Source: Bacillota bacterium (GTDB lineage Bacteria; Bacillota; Sulfobacillia; Sulfobacillales; JAIMBI01). Taken from it: a stretch of DNA of 49,749 bases. The position numbers and the translations under genes were made by a program. The notes under the pieces were generated by a model. It worked only from the letters and a program-made list of their open reading frames with translations, was not told where the DNA came from and did no database searches. Positions 27,962 through 38,054 of this stretch are shown here, one piece after another. The stretch covers positions 1-49,749 of the forward strand of contig JAKATP010000008.1 in assembly GCA_021818685.1 (NCBI GenBank), in the 5' to 3' direction. Position 1 is the first letter of the stretch. Each line of letters opens with the position of its first letter.

Positions 27962-29029
27962 ATGACGCTTGCGAGCACCGGGGTCACGGCGCCACCCGCG
28001 CTCCACTGTCGGTGCGAAGCAGCTATTGTCATGCGGGTGAGTACGGGGCAGGTGCTGGGGAGCTTTCACGCGTACCGCCAGCGCGACCCCGCGAGTCTCA
28101 CGAAGATCATGACCGCCTATGTCGTCCTCAAAGACGGCCACCTAAATCGGATCGTCACGGTGAGCCGCCGCGCCGCCCGTACCAACGGGTCGCGCCTGCA
28201 CATCCGGGCTCGTGAGCGCTATACCCTCCTCGATCTGCTCCGGGGGCTCCTGCTCCGCTCGGGCAACGATGCGGCCGTGGCGCTCGCGGAGGGGGACTCG
28301 GGGAGCGTGGAGCGCTTCGTCGCCTCCATGAACCACATGGCCCGCTCACTCGGGGCCTACAATACACACTTTGCCAATCCGAACGGGCTCACGGAGCCCG
28401 ACCACTACAGCTCGGCCTATGACCTGGCCCTCATTACCCGTGCAGCCCTGGCCCTGCCCCTCTTCCAGCACCTGGTCAGCACGCGAGAGGACCTGGTCCA
28501 TGAAGAAGTGTCGGGGCAGATCCGCCACATCATCACGACCAACCGCCTCCTGGAGGCCTTTCCGGGTGCGGACGGCGTCAAGACCGGGACGACCCAGGCG
28601 GCCGGTCACTGTCTCATTGCCACGGCCACTCAGAGCGGGGTACAGCTCCTGGCCGTCATCCTTGACTCCCGCGATCGGTGGGCGGATGCGGCCCACGCCC
28701 TCAGCTGGGGCTTTCGCGACTTCCACGTGGTGAGTGCGGCCCGAAAAGATGCCCCCCTCGACCATCTGCGAGTGGCGGGTGGACGGCAAGCATGGGTCAC
28801 CCTGGTGGGCGCGCATGCGTTGTCCGTGATGCTGCCCCGCTCACAGTCGTACCGTCTGGTCGTAACCGCCCCGCCGGCTGTGGCCGCCCCGGTGCGGCGA
28901 GGGCAGATCCTGGGCACGGCGTATGTGGTCTCCGCAGGCCAGATTGTTGCCCACACGCCCCTGGTGGCAGAACGATCTGTCGGCCAGAGATTCTTCAAAT
29001 GGGCGCCGACTGTGTCTCAGCCGCGGTAA
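27962..29029 (+). CDS. D-alanyl-D-alanine carboxypeptidase (serine-type, DacF-like)
   Basis: SxxK (SLTKIM), SxN (RSGNDAAVALAE), KTG (GADGVKTGTTQAAGHCL). Confidence 0.9.
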   Translation: MTLASTGVTAPPALHCRCEAAIVMRVSTGQVLGSFHAYRQRDPASLTKIMTAYVVLKDGHLNRIVTVSRRAARTNGSRLHIRARERYTLLDLLRGLLLRSGNDAAVALAEGDSGSVERFVASMNHMARSLGAYNTHFANPNGLTEPDHYSSAYDLALITRAALALPLFQHLVSTREDLVHEEVSGQIRHIITTNRLLEAFPGADGVKTGTTQAAGHCLIATATQSGVQLLAVILDSRDRWADAAHALSWGFRDFHVVSAARKDAPLDHLRVAGGRQAWVTLVGAHALSVMLPRSQSYRLVVTAPPAVAAPVRRGQILGTAYVVSAGQIVAHTPLVAERSVGQRFFKWAPTVSQPR

Positions 29030-29775
29030 TTGGGTGTACCGAGCTTCAGCAGGGTACCCACGGTGACGAGCCGGTAGCCCTCCGCGCGTAGCGTCGTGAT
29101 GATGCCAGGCAGGGCGAGGTTGGTCTGCCTGCAGGTGTCGGAGGCATGCAGGAGGACGATGTCGCCCGGGTGCGCGCCCCTCAATACGCGCCGGATGATG
29201 GTATTGACTCCGGGATTCATCCAGTCGAGGGAGTCCGTGCCCCAGGTCACGACGGTGACCCCGAGACTTCGCGCCGCTGCGATGACCTTCGGATCGAAGT
29301 CGCCGTTGGGCGGTCGCATGAGGGTCACGGGCTGTGTCGTGAGGGCGCGCAAGACCTGATTGGCGCGGGTGATGTTGTCAACGACCTGGGCAGGGCTTAA
29401 GGCGGAGTAGTTAAGATGGGCCCAGCCATGACTTTCCACCTGGAATCCATCCTGCACGAGACGACGGACGTACTCGGGATGCATCTTGGCCCATGGTCCG
29501 GAGAGGAAGAAGGTGGCCGGTGCGTGTTCATGCACCAGCACCGCCAATACCTTGCCCGGCATCACGGTGCCCCAGGAGATGTCGAACGTGAGCGCGATGG
29601 CCTTGGTGGAGGTCACGATATCGCGCAGCGCATAACGCTCGGCAACCTGCCCCGTGGCCGCCGGAGCCACGCTCGGTCGGGCCTGGAATCCGATCCCGGC
29701 CGCGACGGCGAGTGCCAGCAGGGCTACCACAAGCGTGCGGCGCAGCCACCGGGCAGGCACGGTGTAAGTACGCAT
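29017..29775 (-). CDS. Polysaccharide deacetylase family protein
   Basis: IALTFDISWGT, APATFFLSGPWAKMHPEYV, VESHGWAHLNYSAL, MRPPNGDFD, PGDIVLLHASD; N-terminal signal anchor. Confidence 0.92.
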   Translation of the reverse strand: MRTYTVPARWLRRTLVVALLALAVAAGIGFQARPSVAPAATGQVAERYALRDIVTSTKAIALTFDISWGTVMPGKVLAVLVHEHAPATFFLSGPWAKMHPEYVRRLVQDGFQVESHGWAHLNYSALSPAQVVDNITRANQVLRALTTQPVTLMRPPNGDFDPKVIAAARSLGVTVVTWGTDSLDWMNPGVNTIIRRVLRGAHPGDIVLLHASDTCRQTNLALPGIITTLRAEGYRLVTVGTLLKLGTPNYRG

Positions 29776-29910
29776 GCAAGCCTCCCGGCTTATCCCTACG
29801 CACGACCGTCAGAGGATATCCCGGTATCTTAGACCTCAGAAGACTACCCGATTGGAGGGGTACGGAGAGGAGATCGTTCCGGTTTCCAGAATTTTGCCTC
29901 CGGGGGGCAA

Positions 29911-31182
29911 GTGATGGCCGGACGCGCCGAATCTGTCTTTCGATCGGCCAACTTCCGCCGCCTGTGGTTCAGCCAGGTCGTGTCCAAAGCCGGGTCCAAT
30001 CTCACCGAAATCGCCCTAGCCGTGTTTGCCTTCAACGCCTCGGGCGGCAAGCCGTTGGCCTATGCGACCGTGCTAGCGCTCAGTACGGTTCCCCCCGTGC
30101 TGTTAGGGTGGCTCGCGGGAGGTTTTGTCGACCGCTGGGACCGCCGTCGCACCCTGGTGACCGGGGACGTCATCCGCGCCGTGCTGGTCGCGTCCATCCC
30201 CTTTGTGGGGCACCTGTGGTGGGCCTATGTCGTGGTCTTTCTGAGTCAGTGCATCGGCCTTCTCTACACCCCCAACCAACGAGCGGTGCTGCCCGACATG
30301 GTGGGGGAGGGAAGGATCACGGCCGCTGCCGCCGCCATCAATGCGGGTACCAGCGCGGTCGACATCCCGGCGTATCTCCTCGGGATCGGCCTCTTGACGC
30401 GCGTGGGCCTCAAACCGACCTTTTTAGGCGACGGCCTCTCGTATGCGGTGGCAGCGGTGGCTCTCTTCGGTCTGGCCCTTCCGGCGGACGCGCGCGGGGA
30501 GAGTCGATCGCGCCACACGGCCGACTTCTGGCTTCGCTTTCGATCCGAGCTTCGTGGCGGCTTTGAATACTACCGCGACCATGCTCTGGTCCAGAAGTTC
30601 TTGTGGCTCGGCATTGTCGGTGCCATCGGGCTCGAGGGATTGAACCTTCTTACGGCGACCTTGATGCGGACGCTTCTGCATCGGCCGGAAGCGAACCTGG
30701 GCTTGTTGCTGGCGGCACAGGCCGCGGGGGTGCTCGGGGGGTCGGCCCTTCTTGGGGATCGACTCCGACAGCGTCGTTTCTACCCCTGGGTGATTGGCCT
30801 CGGGTTCTTCCTACTGGGAGCGTCGGACGCCGGCCTGGCGACCGGACGGCTTATAGTCGTCGACTTGTTATTTTCCGTCCTGGCAGGCATCGGCGTGGCC
30901 CTGGTAAACGCGCCCACCCGAGGCTGGCTTCTGGCCGTGGTGCCTGCGACCGTCCGCGGCCGGGTGTTTGTGGCTCGTGGCATCGGACTCGGCGTGGCGA
31001 GCGTTGTCTCGGTGCTGGGCGCAGGACTCATCGCCCAGATCTTCGGGACCGAATCGGCCCTGTGGGCACTGACACTGGTACTCCTGCTGACCTCCGCTAT
31101 GACCCTGCTCGCCCTGATCCCGGAAGCGCGCCGGGAGCGGCTCTTAGAGGATGCCGGCCGCGCGCGGGCCGCCATAGACTGA
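29911..31182 (+). CDS. MFS transporter
   Basis: FRSANFRRLWFSQVVSKAGSNLTEIALAVFAF, GGFVDRWDRRRTLVTGDVIRA, about 12 hydrophobic segments. Confidence 0.88.
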   Translation: MMAGRAESVFRSANFRRLWFSQVVSKAGSNLTEIALAVFAFNASGGKPLAYATVLALSTVPPVLLGWLAGGFVDRWDRRRTLVTGDVIRAVLVASIPFVGHLWWAYVVVFLSQCIGLLYTPNQRAVLPDMVGEGRITAAAAAINAGTSAVDIPAYLLGIGLLTRVGLKPTFLGDGLSYAVAAVALFGLALPADARGESRSRHTADFWLRFRSELRGGFEYYRDHALVQKFLWLGIVGAIGLEGLNLLTATLMRTLLHRPEANLGLLLAAQAAGVLGGSALLGDRLRQRRFYPWVIGLGFFLLGASDAGLATGRLIVVDLLFSVLAGIGVALVNAPTRGWLLAVVPATVRGRVFVARGIGLGVASVVSVLGAGLIAQIFGTESALWALTLVLLLTSAMTLLALIPEARRERLLEDAGRARAAID

Positions 31183-31189
31183 TGGCGGC
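31168..31189 (+). terminator. Hairpin overlapping the MFS stop codon (candidate terminator)
   Basis: GCCGCCAT-agactg-ATGGCGGC, perfect 8-bp arms. Confidence 0.4.
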
Positions 31190-31302
31190 AGCCTTCCAGA
31201 TCTGTGGTTTCGCACCGGGACTGGCAAAGGTTTTAAACCAAGCGCGCGCATGATCGATGCTATACTCCCGCCAGACGTGGACAGGGAGGGGGCGCACGTG
31301 AG

Positions 31303-31815
31303 ATGGATCGCATGCGGCAGTGGCCCTGGGCGGTCTTGGCCTTCTTGATGACCACGGCCCTCTTGTTCGGCGCTCATGCCCTTTATGTGCAGCACGCGGA
31401 AGAGGCTCCATTCCTGACGGCGGCGCGGCGTGTGCCGGGTGTGCGCGGCGTACGGGTTCAGGCGAAAGCGCACGTTGACGTGTGGCTTTGGGGTTGGGGA
31501 CACCCGAGCGTGGTTTACCCTGCGGTGAGCGCGCTCGCCAATCAGGACCTCGGACAGCACACCGACGTGCGGCTTATGGACAACCCCACCCGGGCGCAGA
31601 CCGCGCTCGAGCGCCAGTTGGCGCTCCTGGTGGCCGAGGCGGAGGCTCGCGGCAACTATCCCGCCATGGCCCAGCGTGCCGAGCACCTGGCGGCCGCGCA
31701 CCACGAGGCGCTGGTCTTTACCGTGGGCCCCCACAACATCTTTGTGAGCGTCAGCGATGGCGCTCACCGACTGTTTTTAGTGTATCCCCTGCGATGGATC
31801 CTACCGGCGTCCTGA
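31303..31815 (+). CDS. Hypothetical membrane-anchored protein
   Basis: N-terminal TM WPWAVLAFLMTTALLFGAHALYV; extended -10 TGCTATACT about 40 nt upstream. Confidence 0.65.
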   Translation: MDRMRQWPWAVLAFLMTTALLFGAHALYVQHAEEAPFLTAARRVPGVRGVRVQAKAHVDVWLWGWGHPSVVYPAVSALANQDLGQHTDVRLMDNPTRAQTALERQLALLVAEAEARGNYPAMAQRAEHLAAAHHEALVFTVGPHNIFVSVSDGAHRLFLVYPLRWILPAS

Positions 31816-31932
31816 CAGGGTCGTGAGGGCGGTTCGGAGAAATCCTGCCAACCGCTGTGTTGAGGCCGCCCGCCAGGAGTTCCCCGAACACAGGAACAGA
31901 ACCCGAAGTACGGACGAAAGAAGGCGTGGTAC

Positions 31933-33456
31933 ATGGGGGAGCGTGACCGTCTTTACGCGATCCTGGCCGGCGCCGTCGGGGCAGGACTCACGTTTTCGGC
32001 TTGGATGGGCGTGAACATCCTCCCCGTTTTGCTCATTGCGGGGCTCATCGGCGTCGTGCTGGCGAGCCGGATGTTCTATCAGGGCGGCTTTAAGAGTCGG
32101 CTCGTCGCCGCGCCTCGACTGGCGTCCGGCTCCGTGCCGGGAGTCGGATTCGCTGACGTCGGGGGACAAGAGGCCGCCAAACGCGAACTCATGGAAGCCC
32201 TCGAGTTTATCCGGGCACCGGAGCGCATCCGCGAGCTCGGCATCCGCCCCTTGAAGGGTGTCCTATTCAGCGGTCCTCCCGGAACCGGGAAGACCCTTCT
32301 GGCGAAGGCGGCCGCCAACTATACCCAGTCAAGCTTTCTCGCGGCCAGCGGCTCCGAGTTTGTGGAAATGTACGCGGGCGTGGGCGCCCAGCGCGTTCGC
32401 CAGTTGTTTGCAGAGGCCCGGCGGCTCGCACGTCGGGAAGGCCACGGGACCGCTATCATCTTTATCGACGAAATCGAAGTGATGGCCGGGAGGCGGGGAC
32501 GTCACGAAAGCCACCTCGAGTACGACCAGACCTTAAACCAGCTGTTGGTGGAAATGGACGGCATGGAGAGTACGGGCGGCACCGGGGGCCGTGAAGGGTC
32601 TGATGCGGTTCGCATCCTCGTGATGGCAGCCAGCAACCGGCCGGATCTTCTGGACGCGGCCCTGATGCGACCGGGCCGGTTTGACCGGGTGGTACGCGTG
32701 GACCTTCCGGATCGCCACGCCCGTGAGCACATCCTACGCATCCACTGCCAGAATAAGCCGCTCGAGTCTGATGTGAACCTCACCGCCCTGGCTGCTGAGA
32801 CCTGGGGATTCTCGGGTGCCCACTTGGAAAGCGTCACCAACGAGGCAGCAATCGCGGCGCTCAGGCGCGGCGCACGCCGCCTATCGCGCGTCGACTTCGC
32901 CGAGGCGATCGACAAGGTGATGCTCGGGGAACGGATGGACCGTGCGGTGTCGGAAGGGGAGCGCCGACGGGTGGCGGTGCACGAAGGGGGCCACGCCCTG
33001 GTCAGCGAGCTCGTGCGCCCAGGGTCGGTGGCGACGGTGACGGTAGTGCCCCGGGGCCTTGCGCTCGGGCATGTCCGCCAGGGTCAGGATGAAGATCCAG
33101 TGCTGAAGACGCGCGTCGATCTGGAAGCCGAGATGGCCGTGTGTCTGGCGGGCGCGGCGGCCGAAGAGCTCTTGCTGGGCGCCCGCTCCACCGGAGCGTC
33201 GAGCGACTTTGAGCAGGCGACCGAAATCGGGCGCCGTCTGGTGCTGGCGGGGTTGTCCGATCTCGGTCCCCTCGATCCTGACCTTATCGGGCAAGGCGAG
33301 CTCTGGGAGGCGGTTCGCGGTCTGTTGAATGGCGCTCGGCAGCGGGCGAGCACCTTGCTGGAGGACCGGACCGAGCTGTTGTCGTGGTTGGCCGACCGAC
33401 TCCTCGAACAGGAGACCGTTGCCGGCTCTGAGCTGCGATCGTGGCTGGCCGCCTAA
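31933..33456 (+). CDS. FtsH-like AAA+ membrane metalloprotease lacking a large extracytoplasmic domain
   Basis: Two closely spaced N-terminal TMs; GPPGTGKTLLAKAAA, IIFIDEIEVMAGRRG, MAASNRPDLLDAALMRPGRFDR; HEGGH protease motif and SSDFEQAT third-ligand region. Confidence 0.88.
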   Translation: MGERDRLYAILAGAVGAGLTFSAWMGVNILPVLLIAGLIGVVLASRMFYQGGFKSRLVAAPRLASGSVPGVGFADVGGQEAAKRELMEALEFIRAPERIRELGIRPLKGVLFSGPPGTGKTLLAKAAANYTQSSFLAASGSEFVEMYAGVGAQRVRQLFAEARRLARREGHGTAIIFIDEIEVMAGRRGRHESHLEYDQTLNQLLVEMDGMESTGGTGGREGSDAVRILVMAASNRPDLLDAALMRPGRFDRVVRVDLPDRHAREHILRIHCQNKPLESDVNLTALAAETWGFSGAHLESVTNEAAIAALRRGARRLSRVDFAEAIDKVMLGERMDRAVSEGERRRVAVHEGGHALVSELVRPGSVATVTVVPRGLALGHVRQGQDEDPVLKTRVDLEAEMAVCLAGAAAEELLLGARSTGASSDFEQATEIGRRLVLAGLSDLGPLDPDLIGQGELWEAVRGLLNGARQRASTLLEDRTELLSWLADRLLEQETVAGSELRSWLAA

Positions 33457-33513
33457 AGCCCCCTCCCAAAACCAGTAAGATAGAGGAAACGGACGCGGCG
33501 GGGGGCTTCGCCG

Positions 33514-34773
33514 ATGTGGGAGACGAGCGTGATCGTCGCGGTCGGGGACGAGGTGTTGACGGGGGAGGTCCTCAACACCAACGGCGCCTGGCTTGGTCAG
33601 GCGTTGCTGGCGGCCGGATCGCGGGTGACACAGCAGGTGCTGGTGCCCGATGATGAGGCGGCTATCCGGGACACGCTCCTGTCCGCATGGCAGACGGCCG
33701 ACCTCGTCGTCCTGGTGGGTGGGCTCGGGCCCACCCCGGACGACCGAACGCGCGACGGGGTGGCGGCCGCTCTGGGTGTTGGCATGGCGGTGGACCCGCT
33801 GCTGGAAGCCCGGATTCGCCTGCGACACGGACGTCACCCTGGCAGTGAGGCCTCAATCCGCCGTCAGAGTCTGGTGCTGGACACGGCCACGGTGCTGCCG
33901 AACCGGGTCGGTACCGCCCCCGGACAACTACTCCTCCGCCAGGATAAAGCCGTGGCGCTCTTACCGGGCCCTCCCTGGGAATGTCGCGACGTGGCGGAGG
34001 GCTTCCTCCGTGAGGTGGAGCGCCGCACCGGTCGTCGCATCGTACGGGCCACCTGGCGCTGCTACGGTCTTACGGAGTCCGAGTTCGCCCATCATTTGGG
34101 CGATCTGCTCACCTCCGGGTCCTTTAGGGCGGGCGTGTACGTGCGACCTGGGGTCGTCGAGCTCCGTCTTGAGGCATCCTTAGGCGACGATGCGGCCGAG
34201 GCCATGGAACTTCTGTCCCGCGCCGGCGCGGAGGCCCGGTCGCGGGTACCCGTACCGCTGTATGACGACCAGGTGCCCATCGAGCCCGCACGCCTCATCG
34301 ACGCGCTCGCCCGACGGGGTGAGACCGTGAGTCTGGCCGAGTCGCTGACCGGCGGGTTGCTCGCGGCCGAGCTCACGGACGTGCCGGGGGCGTCCGCGGT
34401 GGTCCTCGATGGACAGGTTGTGTATACTGACGAGGCTAAAGTCCGGTTGGGCATCGATCGGCACCTCCTGGCGGAGGCCGGTGCGGTCAGCGAACCGGTG
34501 GCGCGGGCCTTGGCGGAATTGAGCCGGCAGCGGAGCGGGGCAACTTGGGGCCTCGGCCTGACAGGATACGCCGGACCGTCGGGAGGAACGACGAGCGACC
34601 CCGTGGGCACATACTATTGCGCGGTGGCGGGGCAGAACGGCACCGTGGTTCATCGGCGCCGAACGAGGTCCGGCCGGGAAGTTGTGCGCCTGGCTGCGGC
34701 AGAGACGGCCCGCTTTCTTTTGGCCAGGGAGCTCGTCACTGGCCCCAATTTAGATAGTGAGGATGACAGATGA
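33514..34773 (+). CDS. cinA: CinA family protein
   Basis: AVGDEVLTGEVLNTNGAWLGQALLAAG, VLVGGLGPTPDDRTRDGVAAALG, VSLAESLTGGLLAAELTDVPGAS, GLGLTGYAGPSGGT. Confidence 0.94.
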   Translation: MWETSVIVAVGDEVLTGEVLNTNGAWLGQALLAAGSRVTQQVLVPDDEAAIRDTLLSAWQTADLVVLVGGLGPTPDDRTRDGVAAALGVGMAVDPLLEARIRLRHGRHPGSEASIRRQSLVLDTATVLPNRVGTAPGQLLLRQDKAVALLPGPPWECRDVAEGFLREVERRTGRRIVRATWRCYGLTESEFAHHLGDLLTSGSFRAGVYVRPGVVELRLEASLGDDAAEAMELLSRAGAEARSRVPVPLYDDQVPIEPARLIDALARRGETVSLAESLTGGLLAAELTDVPGASAVVLDGQVVYTDEAKVRLGIDRHLLAEAGAVSEPVARALAELSRQRSGATWGLGLTGYAGPSGGTTSDPVGTYYCAVAGQNGTVVHRRRTRSGREVVRLAAAETARFLLARELVTGPNLDSEDDR

Positions 34774-36380
34774 CGTCAGACACGATAGTGAGCGGATTTA
34801 AGGAAATGGGTCTGAGCGCCGCGGTCATGCGCGCCGTTCAGGACATGGGGTTCGAAGAACCGTCGCCGATCCAGGCACAGACCATCCCCACCATCATGGA
34901 GGGGCGGGACCTCATAGGGCAGGCTCAGACCGGGACGGGCAAGACGGCCGCGTTCGGTATCCCGATCGTGGAGCGCATCGACCATCGAAGCCGGAAGGTG
35001 CAGGCGCTGGTCTTGGCCCCCACCCGTGAACTGGCGGTGCAGGTGGCGGAGGAGCTGACCAAGATCGGCCGTCACACGGTGCTGCGCGTCCTGCCGATCT
35101 TCGGCGGACAATCGTACGATCGTCAAATCCGGGCGCTCGAGCACGGGGTTCAGGTCGTGATTGGCACGCCGGGCCGCGTCATTGACCACATTCATCGAGG
35201 GACTTTGAAGCTGGATCAGGTGCGCATGGTCGTGCTGGACGAAGCTGACGAGATGCTCGATATGGGCTTCATCGAGGACGTGGAGTTTATTCTCCAGCAG
35301 CTGCCGGCGGAACGGCAGACGCTGTTGTTCTCCGCCACCGTTCCGCCACCCATCGCGCGGCTTGCGCAGCGCCATCTGAACAACCCCGCGCATGTGGAGA
35401 TTAATCCGGAACGGTTGACGGTGCCGCAGACCGAACAGTGGTATTACGAGGTGCGCGAACACGAAAAGGCCGAGACCCTGTCCCGGGTACTGGACGTCGA
35501 GGGGGCGGAGCGCACCATCGTGTTCTGTCGCACCAAGCGCCGCGTCGACGAGCTGACGGAGGCACTGCAGGCGCGTGGTTATTCGGCCGAGGCCTTGCAC
35601 GGCGATCTCAACCAGACCCAACGCCTGCGGGTGTTGAAGCGCTTTAAGGATGGTTCCACCGAGATCCTGGTGGCTACTGATGTGGCGGCCCGGGGACTTG
35701 ACATTGAAAACGTCACCCATGTGGTCAACTACGATTTGCCGCAGGACCTGGAGGGATACGTGCACCGCATCGGCCGTACCGGACGGGCGGGCCGCTCGGG
35801 AACGGCCATCAGCATGGTCCACCCGAAGGAACTCCGCCAGATCCGGACGATGGAGCGGGTGCTCCGCATCCACATCGCCCGCCGCCCGGTGCCGAGTCCG
35901 GCCGACGTGGCCGAAAAGCAAAGGGAGGCACTGCGGGCCCGACTCAGCGAGGAGATCGAACGGGGAGTCTTGCCCGAGTACCGGGAAGTGGCCCTCGAAT
36001 TGGCGGATGACTACGATTCCGTTGATGTGGCCGCGGCGGCGCTAAGGCTCCTGAACGACCGCGGGCGGGAGACCAAGGAGACGGCCTCCTTTGGTGACAC
36101 CGGCGCCGAGCGGGGCATGGTGCGGCTCTTCATGAGCCTGGGCCGCATCGACCGAGTCGGACCGTCCGACATCGTCCGTGGCATCGCGGAGGGCTCCGGC
36201 ATCGCGGGCAGCGTGATTGGCCTTATCGACATCTACGACCGCTTCACCTTCGTGGAGGTGCCGGTCGACGTGGCCGACAAGGTACTGGCGTCCCAGCCAC
36301 ATCTGTCGATCCGCGGCAAGCCGGTCAACATGGAGCCGGCGCGGCCGCGGGAGGAGTCTATGGGTCGATCGCGAATATAG
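34770..36380 (+). CDS. DEAD-box RNA helicase with DbpA-type RNA-binding C-terminus
   Basis: [61 protein letters not shown]-terminal [31 protein letters not shown]. Confidence 0.95.
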   Translation: MTSDTIVSGFKEMGLSAAVMRAVQDMGFEEPSPIQAQTIPTIMEGRDLIGQAQTGTGKTAAFGIPIVERIDHRSRKVQALVLAPTRELAVQVAEELTKIGRHTVLRVLPIFGGQSYDRQIRALEHGVQVVIGTPGRVIDHIHRGTLKLDQVRMVVLDEADEMLDMGFIEDVEFILQQLPAERQTLLFSATVPPPIARLAQRHLNNPAHVEINPERLTVPQTEQWYYEVREHEKAETLSRVLDVEGAERTIVFCRTKRRVDELTEALQARGYSAEALHGDLNQTQRLRVLKRFKDGSTEILVATDVAARGLDIENVTHVVNYDLPQDLEGYVHRIGRTGRAGRSGTAISMVHPKELRQIRTMERVLRIHIARRPVPSPADVAEKQREALRARLSEEIERGVLPEYREVALELADDYDSVDVAAAALRLLNDRGRETKETASFGDTGAERGMVRLFMSLGRIDRVGPSDIVRGIAEGSGIAGSVIGLIDIYDRFTFVEVPVDVADKVLASQPHLSIRGKPVNMEPARPREESMGRSRI

Positions 36381-36387
36381 TCGCGAT
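36368..36387. promoter_or_regulatory. Inverted repeat upstream of recA
   Basis: ATCGCGA-ATATAG-TCGCGAT, perfect 7-bp arms, 23 nt before the recA ATG and overlapping the helicase stop. Confidence 0.45.
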
Positions 36388-36409
36388 TCAAGCCGAGGGA
36401 GGACGCCCG

Positions 36410-37444
36410 ATGGCGATGGAGCGCGAGAAGGCCCTGGACCTTGCCCTGGCCCAGATTGAAAAGCAGTTCGGCAAGGGTTCCATCATGCGGATGGGCGAAG
36501 CCGCCGGCCGGTTGACCGTGGACGTCATCGCGACCGGCGCCCTCGCCCTGGATCTGGCGCTCGGCGTCGGGGGACTGCCTCGCGGCCGGGTGGTGGAGAT
36601 TTTCGGGCAGGAGTCATCCGGCAAAACCACGGTCGCCCTGCACGTGATTGCCGAAGCGCAGCGCAACGGGGGCATTGCGGCCTTCATTGACGCCGAGCAC
36701 GCTCTCGACCCGGGCTATGCCGCCCGCGTGGGAGTGGACCTCGATCAGCTCCTCATCTCCCAGCCGGACACGGGGGAGCAGGCCCTCGAGATTGCCGAAG
36801 CCTTGGTACGTTCCGGTGCGGTCGACGTCGTGGTGGTGGACTCCGTGGCGGCCCTCGTGCCACGGGCGGAGATTGAGGGAGAAATGGGAGATGCGCACGT
36901 CGGCCTGCAGGCCAGGCTCATGAGCCAGGCCCTGCGCAAGCTGACGGGGGCGATCTCGAAGTCCCACACCATCGCCATTTTCATCAACCAGATCCGGGAG
37001 AAGGTCGGGGTCATGTTCGGCAACCCCGAGACGACTCCGGGAGGTCGGGCACTCAAGTTTTACGCCTCCGTGCGGCTGGAAGTGCGTCGAGCCGAGACCT
37101 TGAAGAGCGGTAATGACGTCATCGGCAACCGTACGCGCGTGAAGGTGGTCAAGAACAAGGTGGCACCGCCCTTCCGCCAGGCGGAATTTGACATTCTGTA
37201 CGGAGAGGGTATTTCCCGTGAGGGAAGCCTGCTCGACATGGCGACCGACGGCGGGCTGGTGCAGAAGAGTGGCGCGTGGTATTCCTACGGGGACTTGCGC
37301 CTCGGCCAGGGGCGCGAGAGTGCCCGTGACTACCTCAAAGAAAATCCTGATCTCGCTCGTGAGATCGAAACGAAGATCCGGGCGTCTATGCTACCGGCGC
37401 CCGAGGCGCCAGATGTGCCGGACGCGGATGTTGACAAGCAGTGA
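36410..37444 (+). CDS. recA: Recombinase RecA
   Basis: [105 protein letters not shown]. Confidence 0.98.
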   Translation: MAMEREKALDLALAQIEKQFGKGSIMRMGEAAGRLTVDVIATGALALDLALGVGGLPRGRVVEIFGQESSGKTTVALHVIAEAQRNGGIAAFIDAEHALDPGYAARVGVDLDQLLISQPDTGEQALEIAEALVRSGAVDVVVVDSVAALVPRAEIEGEMGDAHVGLQARLMSQALRKLTGAISKSHTIAIFINQIREKVGVMFGNPETTPGGRALKFYASVRLEVRRAETLKSGNDVIGNRTRVKVVKNKVAPPFRQAEFDILYGEGISREGSLLDMATDGGLVQKSGAWYSYGDLRLGQGRESARDYLKENPDLAREIETKIRASMLPAPEAPDVPDADVDKQ

Positions 37445-37913
37445 TGAGGGATACAAGGCCGCCCTCCGCTGGTTAGCTCGACGCTCTCTGACCCGCGCTG
37501 AGGTCACCCAGCGCCTGCAGCGGGCGGGCGTGGCCGATGTTGATGCCGTCCTCGACCGTTTGGTGCAAAATCGCTGGCTCTCCGATCAGGCTGTTGCAGA
37601 CTCGGAGGCCCATGAAGCCGCACGCCGCCGTCTTGGGCCCGCACGGCTTGCCGCTCGTCTGCGGCACCGGGGAGTGGATCCTGCCGTGGCCCGGGAGGTG
37701 CTGGAGGCCCTTTCGCCCGCAGAGGTAGAAGAGCGCGCGCGCCAGGCTGTCAAAGGCGTAATATCAAAAGAGGGTGTACCCCGCGACCCGCGTACCCGTG
37801 AGAGGCTGGTTCGCCGACTCCTGCGGCTCGGGTTTTCGGGCCCGGTGGTGGCCAAGGTTCTGGCCGGGATGCCGGAGGCGTCGTCTGCAGATGAAGGGGG
37901 GACCGAATGGTGA
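37428..37913 (+). CDS. recX: Regulatory protein RecX
   Basis: [81 protein letters not shown]; overlaps the recA end. Confidence 0.88.
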   Translation: MLTSSDEGYKAALRWLARRSLTRAEVTQRLQRAGVADVDAVLDRLVQNRWLSDQAVADSEAHEAARRRLGPARLAARLRHRGVDPAVAREVLEALSPAEVEERARQAVKGVISKEGVPRDPRTRERLVRRLLRLGFSGPVVAKVLAGMPEASSADEGGTEW

Positions 37914-38054
37914 AAAGACCCCTGATCCGAAACCTGAAAGAGGGGCAGACCCGGTCGATGCGGGCCTTCGCCATAACGGTCACCGAGGAGACGCCTTTTA
38001 CGACGCCTCCTCTCGTATGAGCCTTCTGCTGCGGCTCCAAGAAAGGGGTTTGAC

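Noticed and set aside
34776-35921. 381-aa minus ORF antisense to the DEAD helicase
   Set aside because: Shadow ORF rich in His/Arg/Leu; no SD or domain.
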